Source: Enterococcus malodoratus ATCC 43197
GTDB taxonomy: Bacteria; Bacillota; Bacilli; Lactobacillales; Enterococcaceae
Direction: 5' to 3'
Assembly: GCF_000407185.1 (NCBI RefSeq)
Contig: NZ_KE136481.1
Span: 1,712,136-1,776,135 of the forward strand
Length of the DNA stretch: 64,000 nucleotides
Shown here: piece after piece, positions 34,893 through 43,164 of the stretch
How positions within the stretch are numbered: the stretch's first letter is position 1
Layout: every line of letters starts with the position of its first letter
Notes under the pieces: generated by a model
Database searches by the model: none
Told to the model about the DNA's origin: nothing
What the model saw: the letters and a program-made list of their open reading frames with translations, nothing else
Program-made: the position numbers and the translations under genes

Positions 34893-36016
34893 TCCAAATC
34901 AGCTCCTTCTTGCTTTAACGGCGTTATTTCTAATTTCTCACTTTTTTTTACGATCTTTTTGTTCACGGAAATCTTTGTCAAAGCAACTCGAACCACATAA
35001 TTGATCCCCACGAAGAAAATGATCAACGGAATGACACTATTCGCCAATTCACTTGGAACACCTGCAAATTGCATACCTTGTCCCCCGAGCTTTAAGACAC
35101 TGAATAATAAAGCCGACAGAAGAATTCCAACAGATCCGCCATTTCCCAGTAGAGAGACCGCCATGCCGTCAAAACCAATACTAATAGACGAGCCTTGAAC
35201 GAAATAATTGCCAAAAGTTCCTAGTCCTTGAACTACACCGCCCAATCCTGCTAACAGCCCTGAAATGAGCATTGAGATAACGATCGTCCGTTTACTGCTC
35301 ATACCCGCATATTCGGAGGCAAACGGGTTGATCCCTACGGAGCGAATCTCAAAACCTAAAGTGGTTCGCTTCATCAAAAACCAAACCAATCCTAAAAAAA
35401 CCAGCGCCAGAACAAACCCCATGTTGACGCGTGAACCACCGAAAAGATTTGTTAACCAGGGTTCTCGCAATAAGCCATTTGCTCCAACAATTTTAGTAAC
35501 GCCCTTATTAGAAATGATTTCCGGAGACATCACATTATTGACTATATGATTGGCCATATACAACAGCACATAATTCATCATGATCGTAACGATAACTTCA
35601 CTCGTACCGAAATAAGCTCGTAATAACCCGGGAATCGCCGCCGCCAAAGCACCAGCCAGTGCTCCCGCAATAATTGCTAATGGAACAACAATAACTTTCG
35701 GGGTCGTCGGCATACTAAGCGCCACCCAAATACTTACCACCCAGCCGCACAAGGCCTGTCCGGACAACCCAACGTTAAAGAACCCAGCAGAATTAGCAAC
35801 CGAAAATCCCAAAGCTGTAAATATCAATGGTCCTGCACCAACTAAAATCTCGCCAATTGAGATGCTGTTTTGGAATGCCGAGCGAAACATCGCTTGATAA
35901 CCCACGATGGGGTTATAACCCGTTACCAGCATCAGCAGCCCGCCAAGCAGGAAACCCAGAATCACTGAGATAAATGGTACCAATGTATTTCTGATCCGTT
36001 CTGAACGGTCATTCAT
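34889..36016 (-). CDS. Nucleoside ABC transporter permease (NupB type)
   Basis: The 375-residue second permease starts at the ATG at 36016 (MNDRSERIRNTLVPF); the frame extends four codons further to a TTG at 36028. It has about nine helices. NSAGFFNVGLSGQALCGW and SVGINPFASEYAGMSSKRTIVIS are conserved in BMP-associated permeases. The C-terminal tail is charged and hydrophilic. It overlaps the ATPase gene end by eight bases and the next permease by four, so the three are translationally coupled and the subunits are likely made in balance. Confidence 0.92.
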   Translation of the reverse strand: MNDRSERIRNTLVPFISVILGFLLGGLLMLVTGYNPIVGYQAMFRSAFQNSISIGEILVGAGPLIFTALGFSVANSAGFFNVGLSGQALCGWVVSIWVALSMPTTPKVIVVPLAIIAGALAGALAAAIPGLLRAYFGTSEVIVTIMMNYVLLYMANHIVNNVMSPEIISNKGVTKIVGANGLLREPWLTNLFGGSRVNMGFVLALVFLGLVWFLMKRTTLGFEIRSVGINPFASEYAGMSSKRTIVISMLISGLLAGLGGVVQGLGTFGNYFVQGSSISIGFDGMAVSLLGNGGSVGILLSALLFSVLKLGGQGMQFAGVPSELANSVIPLIIFFVGINYVVRVALTKISVNKKIVKKSEKLEITPLKQEGADLE

Positions 36017-37571
36017 TTGTTTCACCAACCTTTACTAACTCTTTTCGCGCTTCCGCCAAACTATACCCTGCCATCAGCAACCCCAGCTCATTTTCCGACG
36101 TCTCTTTTGGATCAACGATTCCAACGATCTCGCCTGCATGAATAACTGCAATTCGATCGGAAACATTTAAGATCTCGTCTAGTTCAAAACTTACTAACAA
36201 AACGCCTTTATTTTTATCTCGCTGCTCGATCAAGCGTTTATGGATATATTCGATTGCGCCGACATCCAAACCACGAGTTGGTTGAGCCACAATCAACAGT
36301 TCTGGGTCACGATCGACCTCACGGGCAATAATCGCTTTCTGCTGATTCCCGCCAGATAGAGAGGCAGCGGGCGCCTGCTCACTTGTTGTCCGTACATCGT
36401 ATTCCTCAATCAATCGATTGGCATATTGCTGGATTTCATTAAAATTCAAAATCCCATTTTTGCTGAACGGAGCATGATAATAGGACTGCAATGCAATATT
36501 TTCAGATAACGGCAAAGGCAGGATCAACCCATACTTATGCCGATCCTCCGGCACATGACCAACACCCATCTCTGTGATCTCCCGCGGTTTATTATTGGTT
36601 GCTTCATTTCCATTAATAGTGATCGTGCCGCTTTCAATTTTGCGTAACCCTGTTAATGCTTGAACCAATTCCGATTGACCATTTCCATCAATTCCGGCAA
36701 TTCCTAAAACCTCGCCGCGATGAACATCTAAACTCAAATTTTTCACGGCTTCCAGCCCGCGGCTTTCCTTCACCACTAGATCCTTAATAGAAAGGACGAC
36801 TTCGCCAATACTCGTCGCTTGTTTATCTGTTTTAAAAGAAACCGAGCGCCCCACCATCATATCGGCCAACTCTTGTGAACTGACATCCTTCACATTGACC
36901 GTCCCGATATAACGTCCCCGGCGAATGACTGAACAACGATCAGCGACCTTTTTAATTTCATCAAGCTTATGAGTTATTAAAATGATTGACTTCCCCTCTT
37001 TAACTAACGTCGCCATAATTTCGATCAGCTCATCAATTTCCTGCGGCGTCAAAACGGCAGTCGGTTCATCAAAAATCAAAACGTTTGCTCCACGGTATAG
37101 CGTTTTCAAGATTTCCACCCGTTGCTGCATCCCAACTGAAATATCGCGCACATACGCGTCTGTATCTACCTGAAATCCATAATCATTTGATAAGCGCGTG
37201 ATTTCTTCTTTGGCTTTTTGCGTGTCCAGCACACCGTTATTGTTGAGTTCGCTCCCTAAAATTATATTTTCCGTTACCGTAAAAGCATCCACCAGCATAA
37301 AATGCTGATGAACCATCCCGATTCCTAATTGATTGGCTCTAGTAGGACTCGTAATCTTAACCGCTTGCCCATCCATATATATTTCTCCGGAAGTTGGCTG
37401 CAGTAATCCCGATAAAACATTCATCAAAGTTGATTTGCCTGCGCCGTTCTCGCCTAACAAGGCATGGATCTCGCCTTTGCGAATTTTTAGATTGATATCA
37501 TCGTTGGCTTTGAAGTCGCCGAACTGTTTAGTGATGTTCCGCATCTCAATGACATACTGTTCTTCCGTCAC
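36009..37571 (-). CDS. Nucleoside ABC transporter ATPase (two ABC domains)
   Basis: This 520-residue protein with two fused nucleotide-binding domains powers the two permeases. Domain 1 has LLGENGAGKSTLMNVLSG and a degenerate signature ISVGMQQRVEI with LIFDEPTAVLTPQE. Domain 2 has the degenerate loop IAGIDGNGQSELVQAL and a canonical signature ASLSGGNQQKAIIARE. That asymmetry is the rule in this family (RbsA and NupA types). I prefer the GTG at 37571 with AGAGGTG upstream; a TTG at 37598 is also in frame. The hairpin at 37601-37624 separates it from the binding-protein gene. Confidence 0.94.
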   Translation of the reverse strand: MTEEQYVIEMRNITKQFGDFKANDDINLKIRKGEIHALLGENGAGKSTLMNVLSGLLQPTSGEIYMDGQAVKITSPTRANQLGIGMVHQHFMLVDAFTVTENIILGSELNNNGVLDTQKAKEEITRLSNDYGFQVDTDAYVRDISVGMQQRVEILKTLYRGANVLIFDEPTAVLTPQEIDELIEIMATLVKEGKSIILITHKLDEIKKVADRCSVIRRGRYIGTVNVKDVSSQELADMMVGRSVSFKTDKQATSIGEVVLSIKDLVVKESRGLEAVKNLSLDVHRGEVLGIAGIDGNGQSELVQALTGLRKIESGTITINGNEATNNKPREITEMGVGHVPEDRHKYGLILPLPLSENIALQSYYHAPFSKNGILNFNEIQQYANRLIEEYDVRTTSEQAPAASLSGGNQQKAIIAREVDRDPELLIVAQPTRGLDVGAIEYIHKRLIEQRDKNKGVLLVSFELDEILNVSDRIAVIHAGEIVGIVDPKETSENELGLLMAGYSLAEARKELVKVGETNE

Positions 37572-37600
37572 TTTTATTTCACACCTCTCTTGTTCCAAGA

Positions 37601-37624
37601 GTGCCCGCTAATTACAGTGGGCAC
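37601..37624 (-). promoter_or_regulatory. Stem-loop between the binding-protein and ATPase genes
   Basis: GTGCCC and GGGCAC pair around a 12-base loop, with no T run. Such hairpins often stabilise the upstream mRNA so that the binding protein is made in excess over the ATPase. Confidence 0.5.
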
Positions 37625-37634
37625 GATCAGTCAA

Positions 37635-38714
37635 CTAGTCTTCCGGTGTCTCCGGAACTTTTACATCACCAGCAATAATTTGGTCTTTCGCTTCTTTCAC
37701 TGCGGTTTTCGCTTCATCGCTTAAGTAGCCGTCCGTCATCGCAACACCGCCATCTTTTAAACCAAAGGATAAGTGTTTGCCGCCAGGAAATTTATCCTTT
37801 AAGGCTCTGGTTGAGATATCTTGCACGACGACACCAACCGATTTGATGGTTGAAGCCAAACAGAAATTGCTCTCTTTCCCATCTTTTGATTTATAGTTGC
37901 CCTCATCCTGCTGATCACGGTCCACACCAAGCACCCAAACTTTGTCTGCTTCACTTTTTTCCTGATTCAAGGCTTTCGCTTCTGAGAAAACACCCGCTCC
38001 GGTACCGCCGGCTGCTTGATAAATAATATCTGACCCATTTTGATAAATGTTCGCCGCTAACGCTTTCCCTTTTGCTGGATCGCCGAAAGACGCCGCATAT
38101 TTTACATCGACAGAAATGTCTTTATTCATTTTCTTCGCTGTATCTTTTACACCTTTGGTAAAACCAGCTTCATACCGATCGATGACTTTTCCTTCTTCTC
38201 CACCAATAAATCCAACTTTGTTTGTTTTAGTCGTATAAGCAGCGGAGACTCCGGCAATGTAACCAACCTCATTATCGCGGAAGGTTGCCGACACTACATT
38301 TTTCTTTCCTTCGATTACAGTATCGATAATAACGAAATTCGTTTCTGGATTTTGTCCGGCTGCTGCTTCGATTGAATCCGCCAACAAGTAACCGATCCCG
38401 AAAACGGTCTTGAAGCCATTAGATGCAGCGGTATCAATATTCGAAGCAAATTGCGCGATCTCGTTCGATTGAATGTAGTCATAACCACCAACGCCGCGTT
38501 TCAATTTTTGTTCCTTGCCCCATTTTTGCAGCCCTTCCCAAGCCGACTGATTGAAAGACTTGTCATCTACTCCACTAACATCGGTCACCATTACGACACT
38601 GTGATCCGCATCCTCATTTCCCGACGCGCTGCTTTTATTCCCTCCGCACCCGCTAAAGGTCAGCAAAGCCGCCATTGCTACGACACCCAAAGAAAGAAGT
38701 TTTGTATTTTTCAT
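37635..38714 (-). CDS. BMP-family nucleoside-binding lipoprotein
   Basis: This 359-residue substrate-binding protein has a lipoprotein signal: a basic start, a hydrophobic core and the lipobox LTFSGC, with Cys23 as the lipidated residue, then a Gly/Asn/Ser-rich linker. The body has VMVTDVSGVDDKSFNQSAWEG, IDTVIEGKKNVVSATFRDNE and WVLGVDRDQQDEG, typical of the BMP/PnrA family that binds purine or other nucleosides. AGGAGG precedes the ATG. A cre-like site lies 21 bases upstream. It follows the ribokinase gene and starts the transporter part of the operon. Confidence 0.94.
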   Translation of the reverse strand: MKNTKLLSLGVVAMAALLTFSGCGGNKSSASGNEDADHSVVMVTDVSGVDDKSFNQSAWEGLQKWGKEQKLKRGVGGYDYIQSNEIAQFASNIDTAASNGFKTVFGIGYLLADSIEAAAGQNPETNFVIIDTVIEGKKNVVSATFRDNEVGYIAGVSAAYTTKTNKVGFIGGEEGKVIDRYEAGFTKGVKDTAKKMNKDISVDVKYAASFGDPAKGKALAANIYQNGSDIIYQAAGGTGAGVFSEAKALNQEKSEADKVWVLGVDRDQQDEGNYKSKDGKESNFCLASTIKSVGVVVQDISTRALKDKFPGGKHLSFGLKDGGVAMTDGYLSDEAKTAVKEAKDQIIAGDVKVPETPED

Positions 38715-38734
38715 TTTTAAATTCCTCCTATTTT

Positions 38735-38748
38735 TGACAGCGCTTACT
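38735..38748. promoter_or_regulatory. Catabolite-responsive element (cre)
   Basis: TGACAGCGCTTACT matches the cre consensus TGWNANCGNTNWCA at 13 of 14 positions. It sits between the ribokinase and the BMP gene, so CcpA could act as a roadblock or repressor of the transporter genes. Confidence 0.7.
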
Positions 38749-38761
38749 AATTTACGCGTCT

Positions 38762-39628
38762 TTATCCTTCAATCAATTCTTCGATCCTCGGCATGGCACT
38801 TTGCGCTCCTAAGCCTTGGACTGTCTTACTAGCTGCTAAATTAGCAAAGTTGATCGCTTGTTCAAGCACATGATCTTTGGCATAGGAAACTGCAAAAGCA
38901 GCGTTGAACGTATCTCCTGCCCCAGTTGTATCGACAACGGGAACTTTATAACTCGGTACCTCAACGAGCTTGTTGCCGTCGTAAAAGCGCACCCCTTTCG
39001 CTCCATAGGTCATAATAATTTGATTGGGATGTTCCTGCAAAACAGACTGGGCATCTTGTTTAAATAATTGATTGATCTCAATTTCATTCGGTGTTAAAAA
39101 AGTCACCTTAGCCAAATACTCTGGTGCAATCTCCGGCGTTGGTGCAGGATTCAATACCAAACAGACGTTATTTTCAGCACAAAAATCAATCAAATACTCA
39201 ATCGTAGCAATCGGAATCTCACATTGTGCGATCACGATATCCGCTGCCAAAATTTGTTTTTTATAATCATCTATCAGTGAACGATTCACACATGCATTTG
39301 CACCTTGCACCAGAATAATTGAATTATCATTTTCCGCGATTGTTATATAAGCGACACCCGTCGGTTCCGAAACTTGTCTGATGCATGATGTATCCACCCG
39401 ATTCTCTTCAAAATTTTTCAACACGATTTCGCCATAAGCATCTTTCCCGACACAACCAATCACGGTCACCTCTGCTCCTAACCTCGCTGCCGCAACAGCT
39501 TGATTGGCACCTTTTCCTCCAGGCAGCATTTTACTATCCGTTCCAAACATCGTCTCTCCGACTCTTGGGAAACGCTCTGCTTGTACGACTAAATCTAAAT
39601 TAATACTTCCAACAACAACGACTTTCAT
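38762..39628 (-). CDS. rbsK: Ribokinase
   Basis: This 288-residue PfkB-family sugar kinase has the N-terminal signature VVGSINLDLVVQAERFPRVG, followed by the GGKGANQAVAAARLGA motif and the C-terminal DTTGAGDTFNAAFA with the catalytic Asp. It matches ribokinase in length and motifs. It phosphorylates ribose to ribose 5-phosphate, here presumably the ribose freed by the neighbouring nucleoside hydrolase. GTAGGAGG precedes the ATG, and a promoter was found at 39681-39708. The transporter genes follow downstream on the same strand. Confidence 0.93.
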   Translation of the reverse strand: MKVVVVGSINLDLVVQAERFPRVGETMFGTDSKMLPGGKGANQAVAAARLGAEVTVIGCVGKDAYGEIVLKNFEENRVDTSCIRQVSEPTGVAYITIAENDNSIILVQGANACVNRSLIDDYKKQILAADIVIAQCEIPIATIEYLIDFCAENNVCLVLNPAPTPEIAPEYLAKVTFLTPNEIEINQLFKQDAQSVLQEHPNQIIMTYGAKGVRFYDGNKLVEVPSYKVPVVDTTGAGDTFNAAFAVSYAKDHVLEQAINFANLAASKTVQGLGAQSAMPRIEELIEG

Positions 39629-39680
39629 TTGCTTTCCTCCTACGTATTCATAAACTATCTCTTAGTTCTAAAAAAAATTC

Positions 39681-39708
39681 ACTATATCACTTCGCCCGTT
39701 TTTTTGAA
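39681..39708 (-). promoter_or_regulatory. Promoter of the ribokinase-transporter operon
   Basis: TTCAAA (39703-39708), a 16-base spacer and TATAGT (39681-39686). A degenerate cre-like sequence TTGTAAGCGGTTCAA overlaps the -35, and a longer inverted repeat (AACCGCTT / AAGCGGTT) surrounds the region. Confidence 0.55.
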
Positions 39709-39782
39709 CCGCTTACAAAAGATGGAAGAAAAACAATCTTTGTTCGCGGTTAATCAAGTTGTCTCTCTTCCTTTGAAGCGGT

Positions 39783-40736
39783 TTATTTTACGACAGCATA
39801 GACGTCTGAATACATTCGGATACATTCTTCCACTAGATCCCAGAATCGTTCCGCATCAATCTTTTTACCAACCTTTGCATTTGCCTTCTTATTTAGAACA
39901 TTTAACTCATCGCAGACCGTTCGCCCATAGCTAGGACCACGATTAATATCAATCTCAACAAACATTTCTTGCGTTTCAAAAGCTTCCGGACAAATGAGAT
40001 AGCCGACACAAGTTGCATCATGTAATGGCCCCGCGGCTAATCCAAAACATTCGAATTGGCTCTTCAGTGTGAAACGCATAATGTCCCCAAATAATTTTGC
40101 CGCATCATTGCCGATTGCTTCCATACGTTCAATGATATCCTCTGTACAAATCGTTTGATGAGTCAAATCCAGCCCCATCATGACGAGCGGTGCTCCCGAG
40201 CTAAAGACAACATGCGCCGCTTCAGGATCAGCAAATATATTAAATTCAGCAGAAGGCGTGAAATTACCCGTTCCGTAAGCTCCGCCCATTAAAACAATTT
40301 CTTTGATTTTAGGAATGATTAACGGTTCCATCCGCATCGCGACAGCAATGTTTGTCAATGGACCAACAGGAACCAGCGTAATATCCCCATCACTCGCTAA
40401 CAATGTATCAATAATGTATTTGACCGCATTTGTTCCTTCCACCTGCCGATTTAGCGGACCAAAAACTGGACCATCCAATCCAGATTCTCCGTGAACATTA
40501 TCCGCAACAACCTGCTCACGCACCAACGGCTTTGGCATTCCCGCATAGACATTCGCATCAATATTCAGCAGTTGGGAAACGTTCAAGCCATTCACAACTG
40601 TCTTGTCTAACGTTTGGTTTCCTGCTACAATAGTGATTCCCAACAAATCAATTTTCGGGTGGATAGCCGCCATCAACATTGTAATGGCATCATCATGCCC
40701 CGGATCACAATCCAAAATAATTTTCCGTTTTTCCAT
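39783..40736 (-). CDS. Nucleoside hydrolase (inosine/uridine-preferring type)
   Basis: This 317-residue enzyme splits nucleosides into base and ribose. The calcium-binding signature DCDPGHDDA is at residues 9-17; [10 protein letters not shown] and the later metal-site region ([14 protein letters not shown]) with its conserved His and Asp are typical of the IUNH family. It stands between the divergent Crp/Fnr regulator and the ribokinase gene, with an AGGGGG ribosome binding site. Its promoter has a good -10 and a CRP-like dyad centred near -42, so activation by the adjacent regulator is likely. The exact base preference cannot be read from the sequence. Confidence 0.93.
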   Translation of the reverse strand: MEKRKIILDCDPGHDDAITMLMAAIHPKIDLLGITIVAGNQTLDKTVVNGLNVSQLLNIDANVYAGMPKPLVREQVVADNVHGESGLDGPVFGPLNRQVEGTNAVKYIIDTLLASDGDITLVPVGPLTNIAVAMRMEPLIIPKIKEIVLMGGAYGTGNFTPSAEFNIFADPEAAHVVFSSGAPLVMMGLDLTHQTICTEDIIERMEAIGNDAAKLFGDIMRFTLKSQFECFGLAAGPLHDATCVGYLICPEAFETQEMFVEIDINRGPSYGRTVCDELNVLNKKANAKVGKKIDAERFWDLVEECIRMYSDVYAVVK

Positions 40737-40774
40737 TTTGAAGCCCCCTAAGAAGATTTATTTCCTTTATCTAT

Positions 40775-40803
40775 TTGCATTATATAAAGTTCCTGCTTAT
40801 GAT
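40775..40803 (+). promoter_or_regulatory. Promoter of the Crp/Fnr-family regulator gene
   Basis: TTGCAT, a 17-base spacer and TATGAT (40798-40803). The -35 is weak. The predicted start falls within the CRP-like dyad, which suits autorepression. Confidence 0.5.
40779..40784 (-). promoter_or_regulatory. -10 element of the nucleoside hydrolase promoter
   Basis: A perfect TATAAT on the minus strand without a recognisable -35, consistent with an activator-dependent promoter. Confidence 0.6.
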
Positions 40804-40806
40804 AAG

Positions 40807-40822
40807 TATGAGAATTCTCACA
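40807..40822. promoter_or_regulatory. CRP/FNR-type operator dyad
   Basis: On the minus strand TGTGAGAATTCTCATA fits TGTGA-N6-TCACA at 9 of 10 defined positions, with a perfect 12-bp palindromic core. Its centre is about 42 bases upstream of the predicted hydrolase transcript start. Confidence 0.65.
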
Positions 40823-40838
40823 TATGGGAGGCAGAAAA

Positions 40839-41510
40839 ATGAAAAAGTTGCAAAATGAACAATTAAAACAGCAATTCATTCAAACTTCCGGTTACCTCGA
40901 TCAATTTTCCTTCGATGTCAGTTTAGACACGCAGTTATTTTTCTTTCCGGCCAATAGTTATCTCGTTAAAGAGAACCAGCCGCCTTCTCATTTATTTTAT
41001 CTGGTCAAAGGCAAAGCAAAATTATATGACACTTTAGCTAATGGAAAAGTCGCGTTGATCGATTTCTTTTCTCCTCCTTGTTTTATCGGTGAGATGGAAC
41101 TCGTTGACGAAACTCAGACCGCCTTCAGTGTCCAGGCAATTGAGGACTGTTGGTGTTTGGCTCTAGCAAGGAAAGACTGCCAAAAAAAATTATTGAAGGA
41201 TGCTCTTTTTCTTCAAAAGCTTTGTATGTATTTCGCACACAAAAACTATCGGAATATCAAAGCCTCTACGCAAAATCAAGGCTTTCCGCTTTCTCAGCGC
41301 TTAGCATCCTTTATCCTATTGACTCAAAATGAAGGAAGGTACCGAGAAAAGCACACACAAGTTTCCGAATATCTAGGCGTTTCCTATCGGCATCTACTCT
41401 ATGTCATCGCCCAATTTGTCGATGATGGGTACCTTAAAAAAGAAAAAAACAGTTACCTCATTCAGGACACTGAAAAATTGATCCAACTTGCCGCAGAGGT
41501 AAAAGCCTAA
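40839..41510 (+). CDS. Crp/Fnr-family transcriptional regulator (YeiL-like)
   Basis: This 223-residue regulator starts at the ATG at 40839, seven bases after GGGAGG; an upstream ATG at 40824 overlaps that site. Residues about 30-120 form the cyclic-nucleotide-binding-type barrel ([20 protein letters not shown], then VKGKAKLYD). The C-terminal winged helix has [24 protein letters not shown] sequence, given here only in part, with an Arg in the recognition helix. E. coli YeiL is a related regulator near nucleoside genes. It has Cys residues near 88, 108 and 115, but no FNR-type N-terminal iron-sulfur cluster. It lies divergent from the nucleoside hydrolase gene and probably controls it. Confidence 0.87.
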   Translation: MKKLQNEQLKQQFIQTSGYLDQFSFDVSLDTQLFFFPANSYLVKENQPPSHLFYLVKGKAKLYDTLANGKVALIDFFSPPCFIGEMELVDETQTAFSVQAIEDCWCLALARKDCQKKLLKDALFLQKLCMYFAHKNYRNIKASTQNQGFPLSQRLASFILLTQNEGRYREKHTQVSEYLGVSYRHLLYVIAQFVDDGYLKKEKNSYLIQDTEKLIQLAAEVKA

Positions 41511-41559
41511 AAAAGCATCCAGCAACAGTCAAAATGACTATTGTTGGATGCTTCTTTTC
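41511..41559. terminator. Bidirectional terminator between the regulator and truA
   Basis: AAAGCATCCA and TGGATGCTT flank inner pairs (AGTCA/TGACT) in a long hairpin with T-rich ends on both strands. Confidence 0.88.
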
Positions 41560-42305
41560 TATTCGTATTTTACTTCTGCCAAATACAATCCTTCTGGGTG
41601 AGCAGTCGGCCCGGCAGCGTTGCGATCCTTCGCCTCAAGGAGCGCCGGAATGCAATCAGCCGGCATCCGGCCATTTCCAATTTTTAACAACGTTCCCACT
41701 AAAATTCGAATCATTTTATATAAGAAGCCATTTCCTCGAAAAATGAACGTTAATTCCGTTCCGGCCTCATTGACTTCTAAATCAGCCTGATAGATCGTCC
41801 GAACTTTGTCCTCGATTGACCCGCCAGTTGCACAAAAGGAAGTAAAATCATGGGTGCCTAACAAATCCGGCAACGCTCGTCGAATCAAATCCACATCCAG
41901 CGGATAGGGATAGTAGGCGGCGTAATAACGGCGAAACGGACTTCGCGGCTTGGCTATCTGAACTTTAAAGTGATAGGTCTTCTCCACGACATGATAGCGC
42001 GCATGGAACTCGTCATCCACGATCTCGACTGACGAAACGGCGATATCTTCAGGCGTCTGAGTATCTAAACCAAATCGCATTCGCTCCAATGGACGTTCGT
42101 GGGGATAATCAAAATGAATGACTTGACCGATCGCATGAACACCAGCATCCGTCCGCCCCGAACCAAAAATCGTTATAGGATTTCCATTATTCATTTTTTG
42201 CAAGGTCTTCTCAACTTCCTCCTGCACCGTACGGCCGTTGGGCTGCCGTTGAAAACCATTGAAATTTGTCCCATCATAAGCAATCACTGCTTTATATCTA
42301 ACCAT
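41559..42305 (-). CDS. truA: tRNA pseudouridine(38-40) synthase
   Basis: TruA converts uridines 38-40 of the tRNA anticodon arm to pseudouridine. The 248-residue protein begins MVRYKAVIAYDGTNFNGFQ at 42305 behind AAAGGAG. The catalytic Asp is in GSGRTDAGVHAIGQ, and FVFRGNGFLYKMIRILVGTL-type sequence (here IFRGNGFLYKMIRI) closes the domain. truA usually follows ecfT directly in Firmicutes; here a SAP-domain gene lies between. A good promoter (42448-42476) overlaps the stop of that gene. Confidence 0.96.
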   Translation of the reverse strand: MVRYKAVIAYDGTNFNGFQRQPNGRTVQEEVEKTLQKMNNGNPITIFGSGRTDAGVHAIGQVIHFDYPHERPLERMRFGLDTQTPEDIAVSSVEIVDDEFHARYHVVEKTYHFKVQIAKPRSPFRRYYAAYYPYPLDVDLIRRALPDLLGTHDFTSFCATGGSIEDKVRTIYQADLEVNEAGTELTFIFRGNGFLYKMIRILVGTLLKIGNGRMPADCIPALLEAKDRNAAGPTAHPEGLYLAEVKYE

Positions 42306-42447
42306 TCTCAATCTCCTTTTTCATATTGAGGAATTCATTATTCAAGTCTTGCACCATTCCACTCGTCAACTTAACTACGGATTTTTCTCGTAATAAAACT
42401 TAGAGAAAGTGGAATTAATATCCTCAAAATAGAATTCTGCCGGAGTC

Positions 42448-42476
42448 ATTATATCAGCTTTTTAGTCGGATTCCAA
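42448..42476 (-). promoter_or_regulatory. truA promoter
   Basis: TTGGAA (42471-42476), a 17-base spacer and a perfect TATAAT (42448-42453) with a TGn extension. It overlaps the end of the SAP-domain gene and leaves a leader of about 137 bases. Confidence 0.7.
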
Positions 42477-43034
42477 CGCGCTTAAATCCTGTACATGATA
42501 TTTATTACTGCCCGGCAATGCTTTTTTGTGTTTCCAGCAAGCGATCGCCTCTTGCAATGATCTTCCTCGGTTATCCGCAAAAAAATCACGAATATACGTA
42601 TTGTACTCAAACTGTGAATCAATTTTTTTAGGTTTCCTCGCTGCGATCTCCGGATAAATCGCAATTGCTTCACGATACGTTTTTCCGGCATTCTCCTTTA
42701 GCCAATTTTGAAAAGCTACCTTGAATACAAACGTGTCACCCAATTCTGATTTAAAAAAAGCACGATGTTTTTCAGAGAAAACAATTCCTTGCTCAATCAA
42801 ACTATCAAGTGTTAGATATTCTTCCCGAAAAACTTTTTTCTCACTACTCTTACTAGCAAGCCGCTCCCCTGTACGCAAATAATGAGTGATTCTCTGATTC
42901 AGATCCGCTTTACTACCTGGTTTCGCCAACCCTTGTTCTTGACAAAAATCCTGCAGCTCCACTTTCAAATAATAATACTCGCTAAATACTTCTGGTGCTA
43001 AGCCAGCTTGCAGCTTTGGTCTATTTTCAGTCAT
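42462..43034 (-). CDS. SAP domain / DUF6434 protein
   Basis: This 190-residue protein starts MTENRPKLQAGLAP at 43034. Residues 12-55 resemble a SAP motif, a short helix-extended loop-helix that can bind DNA or RNA (FSEYYYLKVELQDFCQEQGL, then KADLNQRITHYLRTG). The C-terminal half carries a conserved module with YREAIAIYPEI, EYNTYIRDFFADN and SLQEAIACWKHKKALPG, which fits DUF6434. It is basic overall and has no membrane segment. The role is unknown. It lies between the ecfT terminator and truA, an unusual position that suggests insertion into the ecf-truA cluster. Confidence 0.82.
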   Translation of the reverse strand: MTENRPKLQAGLAPEVFSEYYYLKVELQDFCQEQGLAKPGSKADLNQRITHYLRTGERLASKSSEKKVFREEYLTLDSLIEQGIVFSEKHRAFFKSELGDTFVFKVAFQNWLKENAGKTYREAIAIYPEIAARKPKKIDSQFEYNTYIRDFFADNRGRSLQEAIACWKHKKALPGSNKYHVQDLSALESD

Positions 43035-43136
43035 TTTTCGTCTCTCCATTGATTTATTTCTTTCATCCTACCATAAGAAAAACACTTCAAGTCTACATGT
43101 TTGGATTTTGTGTGCAGGTTTCTAACGTAATAAAAC

Positions 43137-43164
43137 ACAAAAAAAGCTTGGATTCCTCCAAGCT
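43137..43164 (-). terminator. Terminator after ecfT
   Basis: AAGCTTGGA / TCCAAGCTT with a short loop, followed by seven T on the minus strand, directly after the ecfT stop codon. Confidence 0.9.

Noticed and set aside
39704-39718. Second cre site at the ribokinase promoter
   Set aside because: TTGTAAGCGGTTCAA lacks one base of spacing and misses the final part of the consensus, so it is mentioned only as degenerate.
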